Both the position numbers and the translations under genes were made by a program. Positions 1 through 7,880 of a DNA stretch of 64,000 bases are shown here, one piece after another. Each line of letters starts with the position of its first letter. The first letter of the stretch is position 1. The stretch is from Holophagae bacterium (GTDB lineage Bacteria > Acidobacteriota > Holophagae > Acanthopleuribacterales > Acanthopleuribacteraceae), in contig JAJCXM010000022.1 in NCBI GenBank assembly GCA_029263455.1, forward strand, positions 62,001 to 126,000. Reading direction: 5' to 3'. A model generated the notes under the pieces. It saw nothing but the letters and a program-made list of their open reading frames with translations. It made no database searches and was not told where the DNA came from.

Positions 1-4
1 ATCG

Positions 5-211
5 ATGAAAAATCGTTTGAAAGTTCTTCGAGCTGAACGAGATTGGACGCAGGCGCAGTTAGCCGAAGCGTTGGAAGTCTCGCGCCAGACTATTAATGCC
101 ATTGAAAAGGGTAAATTTGACCCTAGTTTGCCTTTGGCTTTCAAGGCGGCAAGACTCTTTGGGCTAACTATCGAGGAGCTTTTCCAATATGAGTCAGCGT
201 CAATGAGTTGA
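5..211 (+). CDS. Small Xre-type helix-turn-helix regulator
   Basis: This 68-residue protein is almost entirely one HTH_3/Xre DNA-binding domain. The recognition region runs from about residue 14 (DWTQAQLAEAL) through SRQTINAIEKGK, and the protein ends in a short tail typical of the YozG-like stand-alone regulators. Such proteins bind DNA as dimers and often regulate themselves and a neighbouring gene. The ATG lies 4 bases from the window edge, so its promoter and upstream partner are not visible. It is followed after 10 bases by the phosphatase/ArsC gene on the same strand, so the two are probably co-transcribed. Its target genes are unknown. Confidence 0.85.
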   Translation: MKNRLKVLRAERDWTQAQLAEALEVSRQTINAIEKGKFDPSLPLAFKAARLFGLTIEELFQYESASMS

Positions 212-221
212 GGATCTGTTC

Positions 222-659
222 ATGATCAAAAAAGCGAAAGTTCTATTTTTATGCACTGGGAACTCGTGTCGGAGCCAAATGGCCGAAGCATTTGCGCGCG
301 CGCAACACGATTCCTGGCTAGAAGCCTACTCGGCCGGTATTGTTGCACATGGTCTTAACCCTGTAGCGGTAGAAGTCATGGCTGAATTGGGTATTAACAT
401 GTCAACGCATGCTTCCAAAAAAGTAGCAGATTTAGGCACAAACACGTTTGATCTGGTGGTCACGGTTTGTGGCCATGCAGATGAGAGATGCCCGGTTTTT
501 GCCACCGAAACAAAGGTCATCCATCAAGCATTTGATGACCCTCCAAAATTAGCCGCACAGGTCGAGGGTGAGGCGCAAGGCAGGGCCATTTATCGACGCG
601 TGAGAGATGAAATCAAAACCTTCATCGAGACTCTGCCAGTAATCTTAAGGCAAGATTGA
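222..659 (+). CDS. arsC: Thioredoxin-coupled arsenate reductase / LMW phosphatase family
   Basis: The 145-residue protein has the low-molecular-weight tyrosine phosphatase P-loop Cys-X5-Arg (CTGNSCR, Cys11 to Arg17) near the N-terminus. It also has a second cysteine pair, Cys83 and Cys90 (VCGHADERC), and a DDPP general-acid motif near residue 105. In thioredoxin-coupled ArsC three cysteines at equivalent places (10, 82, 89) relay the disulfide during arsenate reduction to arsenite, so this is more likely an arsenate reductase than a plain phosphatase. There is no arsenite pump or ArsR-type gene nearby. It follows the small HTH gene by 10 bases with a GAGG ribosome site, and converges on msrP with only 7 bases between the stops. 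Confidence 0.85.
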   Translation: MIKKAKVLFLCTGNSCRSQMAEAFARAQHDSWLEAYSAGIVAHGLNPVAVEVMAELGINMSTHASKKVADLGTNTFDLVVTVCGHADERCPVFATETKVIHQAFDDPPKLAAQVEGEAQGRAIYRRVRDEIKTFIETLPVILRQD

Positions 660-666
660 CGGTGTT

Positions 667-1686
667 TCAACGTGCGATTTGGCCTGTTTTCAAGGGCTTT
701 TGCCGTTTTCGCGGTTCGTCGGGATACATGGACGCGACGTAGTTTTCGTAGCCGTTGAAGATAGGCGTTTTGAAGGTTCTATTAGGCTTCCCTAGCCAAT
801 GCGAGCGCGACTGACTCCAACGAGGGTGAGGAATGTTTGGGTTCACGTTAGATAGGAAGCCGTACTCATGGGGATGGACCATCCAGAAAGTCTTGGGCTG
901 TGTGGCCAAGAACTCGATCTTGACGATCGATTTTGGACTCTTGTAGCCGTATTTCCAGGGCACGATAAGACGAATAGGCGCACCTTGTTGTTTAAGTAAA
1001 GGCTGACCGTAGGCACCTGTCACCAACATGGTTAGTTCGTTCATTGCTTCATCCAACCGAAGCGCCTCATGATAAGGCCAAGGGTAGTCTGGGGCTAACT
1101 CCATGCCAGGCATTTGACTTGGAACACTCGCGGACACAAAGCGTACGTACTTGGCGGTGGCAAGTGGTTTTGCCTTTTCGATGAGTTGGCTCAACTGAAA
1201 ACCTGTCCAGGGAATGTTCATGGCCCATTTCTCAACGCACCTGAAGTGGTATAGGCGTTCTTCATGAGGAAACTCAAAGATCCCATTAAGGTCCAAGCTC
1301 AAAGGATTCTCGCATAAGCCCAGCACCTCCAGGCGCCAAGGCGACACGCTGAATGAAGTCGTGTGTTTCCAAACTTGTCCGCCATAACCGGGCAGAAACT
1401 CGTAGTAGTTATTGAAACGGGCAGCCTGATCGCGGGCCGTTATGTCCATTCTGAGTTTCGCAGGCAACGGCACGAGATGGTTTCGTTGGCTTGGAAATAT
1501 ATCAGGCCGGCTGATTGGCGCTGAGAGCATGCGTGACTGATCACGACTGTCCTGAGGATCCCCAGACTTTGCAATGGCAGTGCCGGCCAAGGTCGTCATG
1601 GTCGTTTTTAAGAAACGTCGTCGATTGATCCATAGATCAGCCGGAGTTACCTCATGATTAGGTATGTTTGCGACAAACTTTCGCAT
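667..1686 (-). CDS. msrP: MsrP, periplasmic methionine-sulfoxide reductase catalytic subunit
   Basis: This 339-residue molybdopterin oxidoreductase resembles E. coli YedY/MsrP, which is about 334 residues. A twin-arginine signal (NRRRFLKT, residues 21-28) sends the folded protein to the periplasm. Cys150 in FRCVEKWAMNIPW is the expected molybdenum ligand. In the family, MsrP repairs oxidised methionines of envelope proteins using electrons from the heme-b membrane partner MsrQ. No msrQ is visible beside it, since the downstream neighbour is the convergent arsC. It starts 35 bases after hemE stops on the same strand with an AGGAA ribosome site, so it looks like the last gene of the heme operon. 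Confidence 0.88.
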   Translation of the reverse strand: MRKFVANIPNHEVTPADLWINRRRFLKTTMTTLAGTAIAKSGDPQDSRDQSRMLSAPISRPDIFPSQRNHLVPLPAKLRMDITARDQAARFNNYYEFLPGYGGQVWKHTTSFSVSPWRLEVLGLCENPLSLDLNGIFEFPHEERLYHFRCVEKWAMNIPWTGFQLSQLIEKAKPLATAKYVRFVSASVPSQMPGMELAPDYPWPYHEALRLDEAMNELTMLVTGAYGQPLLKQQGAPIRLIVPWKYGYKSPKSIVKIEFLATQPKTFWMVHPHEYGFLSNVNPNIPHPRWSQSRSHWLGKPNRTFKTPIFNGYENYVASMYPDEPRKRQKPLKTGQIAR

Positions 1687-1721
1687 GTTAGTTCCTGTCG
1701 GGCGTATCCACTGATGGCTAA

Positions 1722-2741
1722 CTAATATCGGTAAGCCTTAGCAGCCTCCACAAAAGCCGCCACGTTTTCAACGGGTGTTTCTTTATATATTCCATGCCCC
1801 AGGTTGGCGATGTGGCCGGGCTTATCTCCGTTGGCCTCAATCATCGCCCTTGTTCTGATACGGATGTAGTCATGGTCTGCATAAAGTACGGCGGGGTCTA
1901 GATTACCCTGAACGGCCACTTGGTCGCCTAACATACGCCTGGAGTGGGCGATAGGCATGGTCCAATCTAGTCCAACTACTTCAGATCCGATACTGGCCAA
2001 GAACCAACGTAGATGGGACGCGGCCTTGGCGAAGTAAATCCGTGGAACGCCAAGATCCTTCGTTTCCCGCATGATGCGTTTTAGGTCAGGTAGCATGAGA
2101 CGCTGAAAATCGAAGGCCGAGAGTGTTCCGCCCCAAGTATCAAACAGCTGAAGGGCGTTTGCGCCGTGCCGAACCTGGTACTCGAAATAAGGAATCAACA
2201 TTTCGGTGAATTTGGCAATAAGCGCGTCAAAGACATCGGGTTTTGAAAACATAAAATGACGGATAATTTCGGTGCCTTTGCCCAATCTACCTGCGATGGC
2301 ATAACAGGCGAGTGTAAAGGGTGCGCCGGCAAAACCAATTAAAGCTTTTTGTGGATCCAATTGCGCACGAACTTTTTCAAGTGCCTGGCCCAAATAAGCC
2401 ATGTCATTTTCGAAATCGGGGATACGCAGACGTTCGACGTCTTCCATCGAACGGATAGGGTTGTGGATAACCGGGCCTTCACCTTTTTCAAAGGTCAGCT
2501 CTAGACCCATGGGAATGAATGGTAGAAGAATATCGGCAAAAATGATGGCTGCATCCATATCAAAACGACGGATCGGCTGCATGGTGACTTCTACGCATAG
2601 TTCTGGTGTGAAACATACATCCAGGAATCCATGCTCGGCTCTAATGGCACGAAACTCGGGTAGATATCTGCCAGCCTGTCTCATGAACCAGATCGGGGGA
2701 CGCGGTGTCTTGCGGCGATAACATGCATCTATAAATATCAT
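1722..2741 (-). CDS. hemE: Uroporphyrinogen decarboxylase
   Basis: The 339-residue protein decarboxylates the four acetate side chains of uroporphyrinogen III to give coproporphyrinogen III in the cytoplasm. The N-terminal family signature PPIWFMRQAGRYLPE (about residues 15-29) is intact, including the substrate-binding arginines. So is the later block GFAGAPFTLACYAI. Length is normal for the family. Its ATG overlaps the hemL stop codon in an ATGA, showing translational coupling within the heme operon. Confidence 0.96.
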   Translation of the reverse strand: MIFIDACYRRKTPRPPIWFMRQAGRYLPEFRAIRAEHGFLDVCFTPELCVEVTMQPIRRFDMDAAIIFADILLPFIPMGLELTFEKGEGPVIHNPIRSMEDVERLRIPDFENDMAYLGQALEKVRAQLDPQKALIGFAGAPFTLACYAIAGRLGKGTEIIRHFMFSKPDVFDALIAKFTEMLIPYFEYQVRHGANALQLFDTWGGTLSAFDFQRLMLPDLKRIMRETKDLGVPRIYFAKAASHLRWFLASIGSEVVGLDWTMPIAHSRRMLGDQVAVQGNLDPAVLYADHDYIRIRTRAMIEANGDKPGHIANLGHGIYKETPVENVAAFVEAAKAYRY

Positions 2742-4054
2742 AAGATCCCCTGTTCCTTGGCGCGGGCCACAGTGTCGGCAAACCTATCCATGTCTTCGAT
2801 TGACATGGCGGCATTGAGAAAGCCAACTTCGTAGGCAGATGGAGCGAGATAAACACCGCACTCTAACATGAATTTATGCAGCCCAGCATAGGTTTCCGCC
2901 GACTTCTCTTCAATTTCCGCAGCGGCTTTAGGAGCCTCTGTTCGATGAAAATAGAGCCAGAAAAGGGAACCAACACGAACAAATCCTAAGCGATCAGGTT
3001 CTACCAATGCGTTCATTCTTTGATCGAGATGAGCACCAATCCGGGCAATTTTTTCAGGTACATTTTGCTGATAATAAACCTGCAATGTTGCGTACCCTGC
3101 CGCCATCGCGACGGGGTTACCAGACAAGGTGCCGGCTTGATAAACGGGCCCCAGCGGTGCCACTTGTCGCATGATTTCGTGCCGACCGCCATAGGCTCCA
3201 ACGGGCATGCCGCCACCTACAACTTTACCCAGGGTCACCAAGTCAGGTTTAACATCGTACATTTTGTACGCCATATCGTTAGGGACCCGAAACCCAGAAA
3301 GGACTTCGTCAAAAATTAGCATTGCTCCATATTGATCGCATAGATGTCTCAACAAATGAATATAATCCCGATTCTGGACCAATAGACCATTGTTAGCTGG
3401 AACACCTTCCATAAGGACACAGGCCAGCTTATTGCCGTGTTCTTCAAAGTAGCGTTGTAGTTTGGCATAAGCATTTAGGGGAATATTACTGGTCAGTTCC
3501 GCGAATGCAACAGGGACGCCAGCTGAACTCGGTTTGCCCAGGGTGGCCAGGCCACTGCCGCCTTCAATTAGCAGATAGTCGGCGTGACCGTGGTAACAAC
3601 CACTAAACTTGAGAATTTGGTCACGGCCCGTAAATGCGCGCGCCAGTCTAACGGCCGACATAACAGCTTCTGTGCCGCTATTAACAAAACGGATGAGCTC
3701 TAGCTCAGGTAAGTGCGAACATACAAGTTCCGCTAATTTAACTTCTTCTTCAACGGGGGTCCCGAACGTCCAACCCTTCGCGACCACGGCGTTAATGGCG
3801 GCTTTCACTTCTTCATGGCAATGGCCTAGGATTAAGGGGCCCCACGAATTACAAAAATCCAAATAGGTTTTGCCATCAACGTCGGTAACATACGCACCTG
3901 ATCCGCTTTCCATGTAGATGGGTGTGCCGCCGACCGATCGAAACGCGCGTACGGGCGAATTGACGCCAGCTGGCATAAGTTCTTTCGCACGTGCGTATAA
4001 CTTGCCAGATTGGCTCAATGGGACTGCTTGACTCTTTTTCGGTGGGGCCACCAT
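2738..4054 (-). CDS. hemL: Glutamate-1-semialdehyde 2,1-aminomutase
   Basis: This 438-residue PLP enzyme converts glutamate-1-semialdehyde to 5-aminolevulinate, the second step of the C5 pathway. The block ARAKELMPAGVNSPVRAF near the N-terminus and the PLP-lysine region LVTLGKVVGGGMPVGAYGG are diagnostic. The chosen ATG lies inside the end of hemD (40-base overlap) and has a strong AAAGGAG site 8 bases upstream. A TTG at codon 13 that overlaps the hemD stop as TTGA is a less likely alternative. The enzyme works directly after HemA, which is encoded upstream in the same operon. Confidence 0.96.
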   Translation of the reverse strand: MVAPPKKSQAVPLSQSGKLYARAKELMPAGVNSPVRAFRSVGGTPIYMESGSGAYVTDVDGKTYLDFCNSWGPLILGHCHEEVKAAINAVVAKGWTFGTPVEEEVKLAELVCSHLPELELIRFVNSGTEAVMSAVRLARAFTGRDQILKFSGCYHGHADYLLIEGGSGLATLGKPSSAGVPVAFAELTSNIPLNAYAKLQRYFEEHGNKLACVLMEGVPANNGLLVQNRDYIHLLRHLCDQYGAMLIFDEVLSGFRVPNDMAYKMYDVKPDLVTLGKVVGGGMPVGAYGGRHEIMRQVAPLGPVYQAGTLSGNPVAMAAGYATLQVYYQQNVPEKIARIGAHLDQRMNALVEPDRLGFVRVGSLFWLYFHRTEAPKAAAEIEEKSAETYAGLHKFMLECGVYLAPSAYEVGFLNAAMSIEDMDRFADTVARAKEQGIL

Positions 4055-4710
4055 AAGACGAGCTCCTTTATGAAATGTTCGGTTTCGGGGCGGGAAGGGA
4101 CAAAATCAGCCTGCCATCCTACAGCTTCAAGAGCTCGCCTGGTTGAAGGTCCAATAGCGGCGGTCCAATTTGGTTGTGACCCTTCTAATCGGATGTAGTC
4201 ATAAACCGAACTAGGTGATTGAAAGTAGACAAGGTGATTGACGGCTAATTCTATTGGAATATAAATGGTCTCGGTCATATACACAATAAGGGAATGGACC
4301 TTGTGGTTGATTGCCTCAAGTCCCGAGGGGATGATCTCTTTGCTTTGAGGGCTACGAAGAAAAACAAAACGTTGCGGTTCGAGGTGACTGAGGCGGTCAA
4401 CCAGAGCTTGTGCGTTCGCCGGGGGGTCCGACCACTCGGGACGAATGCCCGCAGATCTCAAAATATCTGAAGTTGTCTGACCAACACAATAAATGGGCTT
4501 CAGAAAGTGGGGGCGATGTTGAGTTAACCATTTTGCTGCCTGCTTTGAACTCAGAATCCATGCATCACATTCTTGGGGAACGCTGTTTGGTAGAAAAATG
4601 ACTTCGCGCATTCGTAGATGGTCTACTTTGAACTTGTGCTCGCTAAGAAATGCGCGTGTCGAGTCACCAATCGCATCAACTTGGGTGAAGTACAGGTTCA
4701 GTTGAGCCAT
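4015..4710 (-). CDS. hemD: Uroporphyrinogen-III synthase
   Basis: The 231-residue protein closes hydroxymethylbilane to uroporphyrinogen III with inversion of ring D. HemD is poorly conserved. Support here is the typical length, the two-lobe pattern (central LIVYMTETIY region), the C-terminal WTAAIGPSTRRALEAVGW block resembling the family's IGxxTAxAL motif, and its place between hemC and hemL. It overlaps the end of hemC by 13 bases. The family name is inferred partly from context. Confidence 0.88.
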   Translation of the reverse strand: MAQLNLYFTQVDAIGDSTRAFLSEHKFKVDHLRMREVIFLPNSVPQECDAWILSSKQAAKWLTQHRPHFLKPIYCVGQTTSDILRSAGIRPEWSDPPANAQALVDRLSHLEPQRFVFLRSPQSKEIIPSGLEAINHKVHSLIVYMTETIYIPIELAVNHLVYFQSPSSVYDYIRLEGSQPNWTAAIGPSTRRALEAVGWQADFVPSRPETEHFIKELVLWWPHRKRVKQSH

Positions 4711-5579
4711 TGTTTGCGAAGCTTTTGAAAAATGTCCTCGGCCAGCTGCTGAGGATCAGAGCCTTCGCCATGAAGTGAGATAGGCGGTTTGATATTGGAG
4801 GGATCTGACATGAAAAGAAAGAGCTCATAACCGTTAGATTTAGGTCTTATGTGAACACCAAGAGGGAGTTGACAGCCCCCATCGAGGGCAGCAAGAATCC
4901 AGCGTTCTGCCGTCACACACCGGGCCGTTTCAACATGGTTTAGGTTGGTGAACGGGACGGCGTAGTCAGATCGAGTCTGAATGCCTAATGCCCCTTGTCC
5001 AGGTGCCGGTGGGCATTCCTGTATCGATAACGAATGAACGTTAAACTCGCTCATGTCCAGGGCTAAACGTTTGACTCCAGCCGCCGCCAACAAAATGGCG
5101 TCAACCTCGCCCTGGGCCAATTTCCTAAGACGTGTAGGCACGTTGCCCCGGATCGGCTGAAACTGGCTGTTTTCGGTCAATAGCGATAATGCGGCGACAC
5201 GGCGCATGGAACTGGTTCCGATTCGTACGTTCTTCAGCAAGGGTCGCGATCGTCCAATGGGATCTCGGCTAATCAGCAAGTCATGGGCAACTTCACGCTC
5301 GGGAATGGCTGCTACTTTTAGTCCCACAGGTGATTGTGTAGGTAGATCCTTTAGGCTGTGGACGGCGACGTCGATTTCTTTATTTAAGAGAGCATCTTCC
5401 AGTTCTTTGGTGAAAAAGCCCTTGCCTTCCATCTTGTCAAACCGATCCTGAACTACGTCACCTTTGGTGGTGATGACCTGAATGGATGTTTCATATCCCA
5501 TCAACCCTAGTTGACGCGCAACCCAGTCACTCTGCCAGCGGGCAAGCTGGCTTCCCCTCGTGCCAATACGGATCCTCAC
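4698..5579 (-). CDS. hemC: Hydroxymethylbilane synthase (porphobilinogen deaminase)
   Basis: The 293-residue protein polymerises four porphobilinogen molecules into hydroxymethylbilane. Visible motifs are the N-terminal IGTRGSQLARWQ, HSLKDLP at residues 74-80, GTSSMRR at 121-127, and Cys236 in DGGCQLPLG, the residue that carries the dipyrromethane cofactor. The start is a GTG that overlaps the hemA stop as GTGA, so translation is probably coupled to hemA. Confidence 0.96.
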   Translation of the reverse strand: MRIRIGTRGSQLARWQSDWVARQLGLMGYETSIQVITTKGDVVQDRFDKMEGKGFFTKELEDALLNKEIDVAVHSLKDLPTQSPVGLKVAAIPEREVAHDLLISRDPIGRSRPLLKNVRIGTSSMRRVAALSLLTENSQFQPIRGNVPTRLRKLAQGEVDAILLAAAGVKRLALDMSEFNVHSLSIQECPPAPGQGALGIQTRSDYAVPFTNLNHVETARCVTAERWILAALDGGCQLPLGVHIRPKSNGYELFLFMSDPSNIKPPISLHGEGSDPQQLAEDIFQKLRKQWLN

Positions 5580-6850
5580 GGAACGGGCTGGTCAGACTTT
5601 CTAAAAAGCGGTGTGGCCGCTGATATGCGTTTGGTATAAGCCGAAACGGCATGTGTGCCGTATTCATCAACCACGCCTCTTAGTCCTAATACAGGTACAT
5701 GTATGAGTCGTTTAACTAGATCATCGGCCCACAACCTGAGATGTGCACCGTGTTCTTGAGAAAGGTCCGCGGGTAGTTCTTTCAGTAGAAAATCAACCGC
5801 CCGGTCGCCTGTGCGTCTGTAATGAGCAGCAATTTCTTGATGCACATTAGCTAAATCCAGTTCTAGCCAACGTTCGTTCAGTCGTATCAATGCATCTTCG
5901 AGAATCGGTTCAGCTTTAGGGATTTCTTGTTCTCGTGCGATTCGATTGCTTTCCAGCATGGCTTCCATCTCTTCGAGTCCCCAAAGTGTGACATGTTGAA
6001 GATGGCTAGCTGACAATTCAACGTCTCTGGGCAAAGCCAAATCCAATACCATGATGGGATGTTGATGGCTGGCCAACCATTTGGCACTAAATATGGGCTG
6101 AGGAGAGGTTGTGGCGGTTACTAAAACATCAAAACTAGGTGGGTTGTCTAAGAATGTTTCCAGACCAACGCTTAATCCGCCATATCGGTCCGATAGATCG
6201 CTATTCTGGGTTCGATTAACAAATACAAAATCGCACTGAACCAATTTTGCGAAATGAGGCATGATGCTGTTTATATACTGACCAGCACCCACAAAAGCGA
6301 TCGTTCCCCGTGAGCCTTTTTGTACGTGACGTTCAGCATACCTTTTCGCCAAAGACGCCATGGATATCACGTTCTTTGTGATCTCTGTTTCGCTACGCAC
6401 CCGTTTCGCCGCGCGCAAAGCGGCATTAACCCATGCCTTAAGGTAAGGGCCCGCGTAGCCTGCTGCTCGAGCCTGGCCAAACTGTGTTTTCACTTGTTTA
6501 GTGATTTCTGTCTCACCAAGCACCATGGATTCCAACGAAGCGGTCACTTGAAACAAGTGACGTATGGCCTGTGTGCCACTTAACTCGAAAAAATGGCTTG
6601 CATCGAACGTTTCGCCAATGGCATCTGTAAGCCGTGCCAATAGTTGAGTAAGACTGATGGAATGCTGCTGGCCAATGAAATAGAATTCACGCCGGTTACA
6701 TGTTTGAAGAAAAAATACTTCACTTACGCCTTGTTCAAGGCGCATTGCCGCAAGAAACTCACCTATAGCGTCAGCCTCGTCAAATTGTAGACGGGCAACC
6801 GCATTGAGCGGGGCAGTTTTGAAGTTGATTCCTATAACATGCGTAATCAT
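5576..6850 (-). CDS. hemA: Glutamyl-tRNA reductase
   Basis: The 424-residue protein reduces glutamyl-tRNA to glutamate-1-semialdehyde with NADPH, the entry and usual control point of C5 heme synthesis. The catalytic Cys51 sits in LQTCNRREFY, and GETEITKQVK and SEVFFLQTC are family blocks. The nucleotide-binding turn reads FVGAGQYINSI, a departure from the more usual GAGxMG. It is the first gene of a tightly packed operon hemA-C-D-L-E-msrP. The start is ATG with only a weak AAGG upstream, and a perfect 7-bp hairpin lies about 21 bases before it. Confidence 0.96.
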   Translation of the reverse strand: MITHVIGINFKTAPLNAVARLQFDEADAIGEFLAAMRLEQGVSEVFFLQTCNRREFYFIGQQHSISLTQLLARLTDAIGETFDASHFFELSGTQAIRHLFQVTASLESMVLGETEITKQVKTQFGQARAAGYAGPYLKAWVNAALRAAKRVRSETEITKNVISMASLAKRYAERHVQKGSRGTIAFVGAGQYINSIMPHFAKLVQCDFVFVNRTQNSDLSDRYGGLSVGLETFLDNPPSFDVLVTATTSPQPIFSAKWLASHQHPIMVLDLALPRDVELSASHLQHVTLWGLEEMEAMLESNRIAREQEIPKAEPILEDALIRLNERWLELDLANVHQEIAAHYRRTGDRAVDFLLKELPADLSQEHGAHLRLWADDLVKRLIHVPVLGLRGVVDEYGTHAVSAYTKRISAATPLFRKSDQPVP

Positions 6851-6870
6851 ATGAGTGATTTGCCTTATAA

Positions 6871-6890
6871 ACCGGACTCAACCGTCCGGT
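6871..6890 (-). promoter_or_regulatory. Hairpin in the hemA leader
   Basis: A perfect inverted repeat, ACCGGAC and GTCCGGT with a 6-base loop, lies 21 bases upstream of the hemA ATG in the transcribed direction. It has no U-run, so it does not look like a terminator. It could be an operator or an mRNA structure that affects hemA translation. That role is inference from position. Confidence 0.4.
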
Positions 6891-6957
6891 ATATATACTC
6901 TAAGCCATATTCACGGGAAAAGCCATGCATCACAGCGTGTTAGGGCGTGAAATGAAT

Positions 6958-6983
6958 GTGAACACAGTTCACAAAAAGTTCAC
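6958..6983. repeat. GTGAAC/GTTCAC repeat cluster between hemA and phhB
   Basis: GTGAAC-ACA-GTTCAC forms a perfect 6-3-6 inverted repeat at 6958-6972. A further GTTCAC follows after five A bases (6978-6983). The site lies between the phhB stop (6988) and the hemA start (6850). It may be an operator with three half-sites for the heme operon, or a weak phhB terminator without a U-run. Confidence 0.4.
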
Positions 6984-6987
6984 GTTT

Positions 6988-7293
6988 TTAGGAAGCACCT
7001 TCTAAAGTAGCTTGCTTGTTGATGATATTGGCAAGTTTGAAGTCCTTTTGAGAAATACCGTCCGCGTCGTGAGTCGTTAACTCGATGCGCACGCGGTTAT
7101 AGACATTAAACCATTCAGGGTGGTGGTTCATACGTTCAGCCTCAATGGCGATACGTGTCATAAAGGCGAATGCCGCCATGAAGTCAGTAAATCGAAATGA
7201 ACGTTCGAGTTTATGAGCATCATTGACGAGCCAACCGGGCAACGATACTAGGGCTTGGCTGATTTCAGTTTCAGATGCGGGACGAGTAGCCAT
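6988..7293 (-). CDS. phhB: Pterin-4a-carbinolamine dehydratase
   Basis: The 101-residue protein carries the pterin-binding signature ERMNHHPEW (about residues 52-60) plus a later TTHDADGIS block, both diagnostic of the PCD/DCoH family. The enzyme dehydrates 4a-hydroxytetrahydropterin, which recycles the cofactor of aromatic amino acid hydroxylases. Some bacteria keep it for molybdopterin or folate-related roles. No phenylalanine hydroxylase gene is in the window, so the partner is unknown. The ATG has an AAGGAG site 7 bases upstream. It is divergent from gmhB. Confidence 0.92.
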   Translation of the reverse strand: MATRPASETEISQALVSLPGWLVNDAHKLERSFRFTDFMAAFAFMTRIAIEAERMNHHPEWFNVYNRVRIELTTHDADGISQKDFKLANIINKQATLEGAS

Positions 7294-7358
7294 GATTTTC
7301 TCCTTGTTTATTGTGTGATTGATAGAATTAGGACATGATTACATGATTGGGGACCACA

Positions 7359-7880
7359 GTGCGCGCAACCGTTTTCTTAGATCGTGATGGCGTGATCAAT
7401 CACCGCATCATGGGAGGTTATGTTAACCATCGAGATGCGTTCAATTTACTGCCCGGCGTCATTCAGTCAATGGTTTGGTTAAGTCAACGTTTTCGCGTTG
7501 CTATTGTAACCAATCAACAGGGCATTGCACGCGGTCTTACAGACCCCCAATTCGTACGCGACCTTCACGCCGATCTAGAAAGACAAGTTGTCGAGGCGGG
7601 CGGCCAAGCCTTAGAGTATTTTGTCTGCCCCCACCATCGCGACGCAGGCTGTGCCTGTCGAAAACCTCGAGCTGGTCTTTTGAATCAAGCCCACGAAGTT
7701 GAAGCTGTCGATTGGGAAAAGAGCTTCTTGGTTGGCGACAGTGACAGTGACATTGCGGCTGGTGCATCAAAATCGGTGACGACTATTAAGATTGGGGAAC
7801 AAGGCGAACCTGCTGCCGACTATACTGCTGCGTCACTTCGCGATGCCATCGGAATCGTCGAACGCGTCTCATCACGTTGA
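7359..7880 (+). CDS. gmhB: D-glycero-beta-D-manno-heptose 1,7-bisphosphate 7-phosphatase
   Basis: This HAD-superfamily phosphatase (about 173 residues) removes the C7 phosphate during ADP-heptose synthesis for the LPS core. Motif I is FLDRDGVIN, motif II TNQQGIARG, and motif III/IV LVGDSDSDIAAG. The zinc-binding loop C-P-H-H-x5-C-x-C (CPHHRDAGCAC) separates GmhB-like enzymes from other HAD proteins. I chose the GTG at 7359, which has GGGGA 5 bases upstream and begins right before the motif. A TTG at 7347 would add four residues. The 3' end overlaps the convergent radical SAM gene by 61 bases. GmhA, the first enzyme of the pathway, is encoded at 58232-58798. Confidence 0.88.
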   Translation: MRATVFLDRDGVINHRIMGGYVNHRDAFNLLPGVIQSMVWLSQRFRVAIVTNQQGIARGLTDPQFVRDLHADLERQVVEAGGQALEYFVCPHHRDAGCACRKPRAGLLNQAHEVEAVDWEKSFLVGDSDSDIAAGASKSVTTIKIGEQGEPAADYTAASLRDAIGIVERVSSR

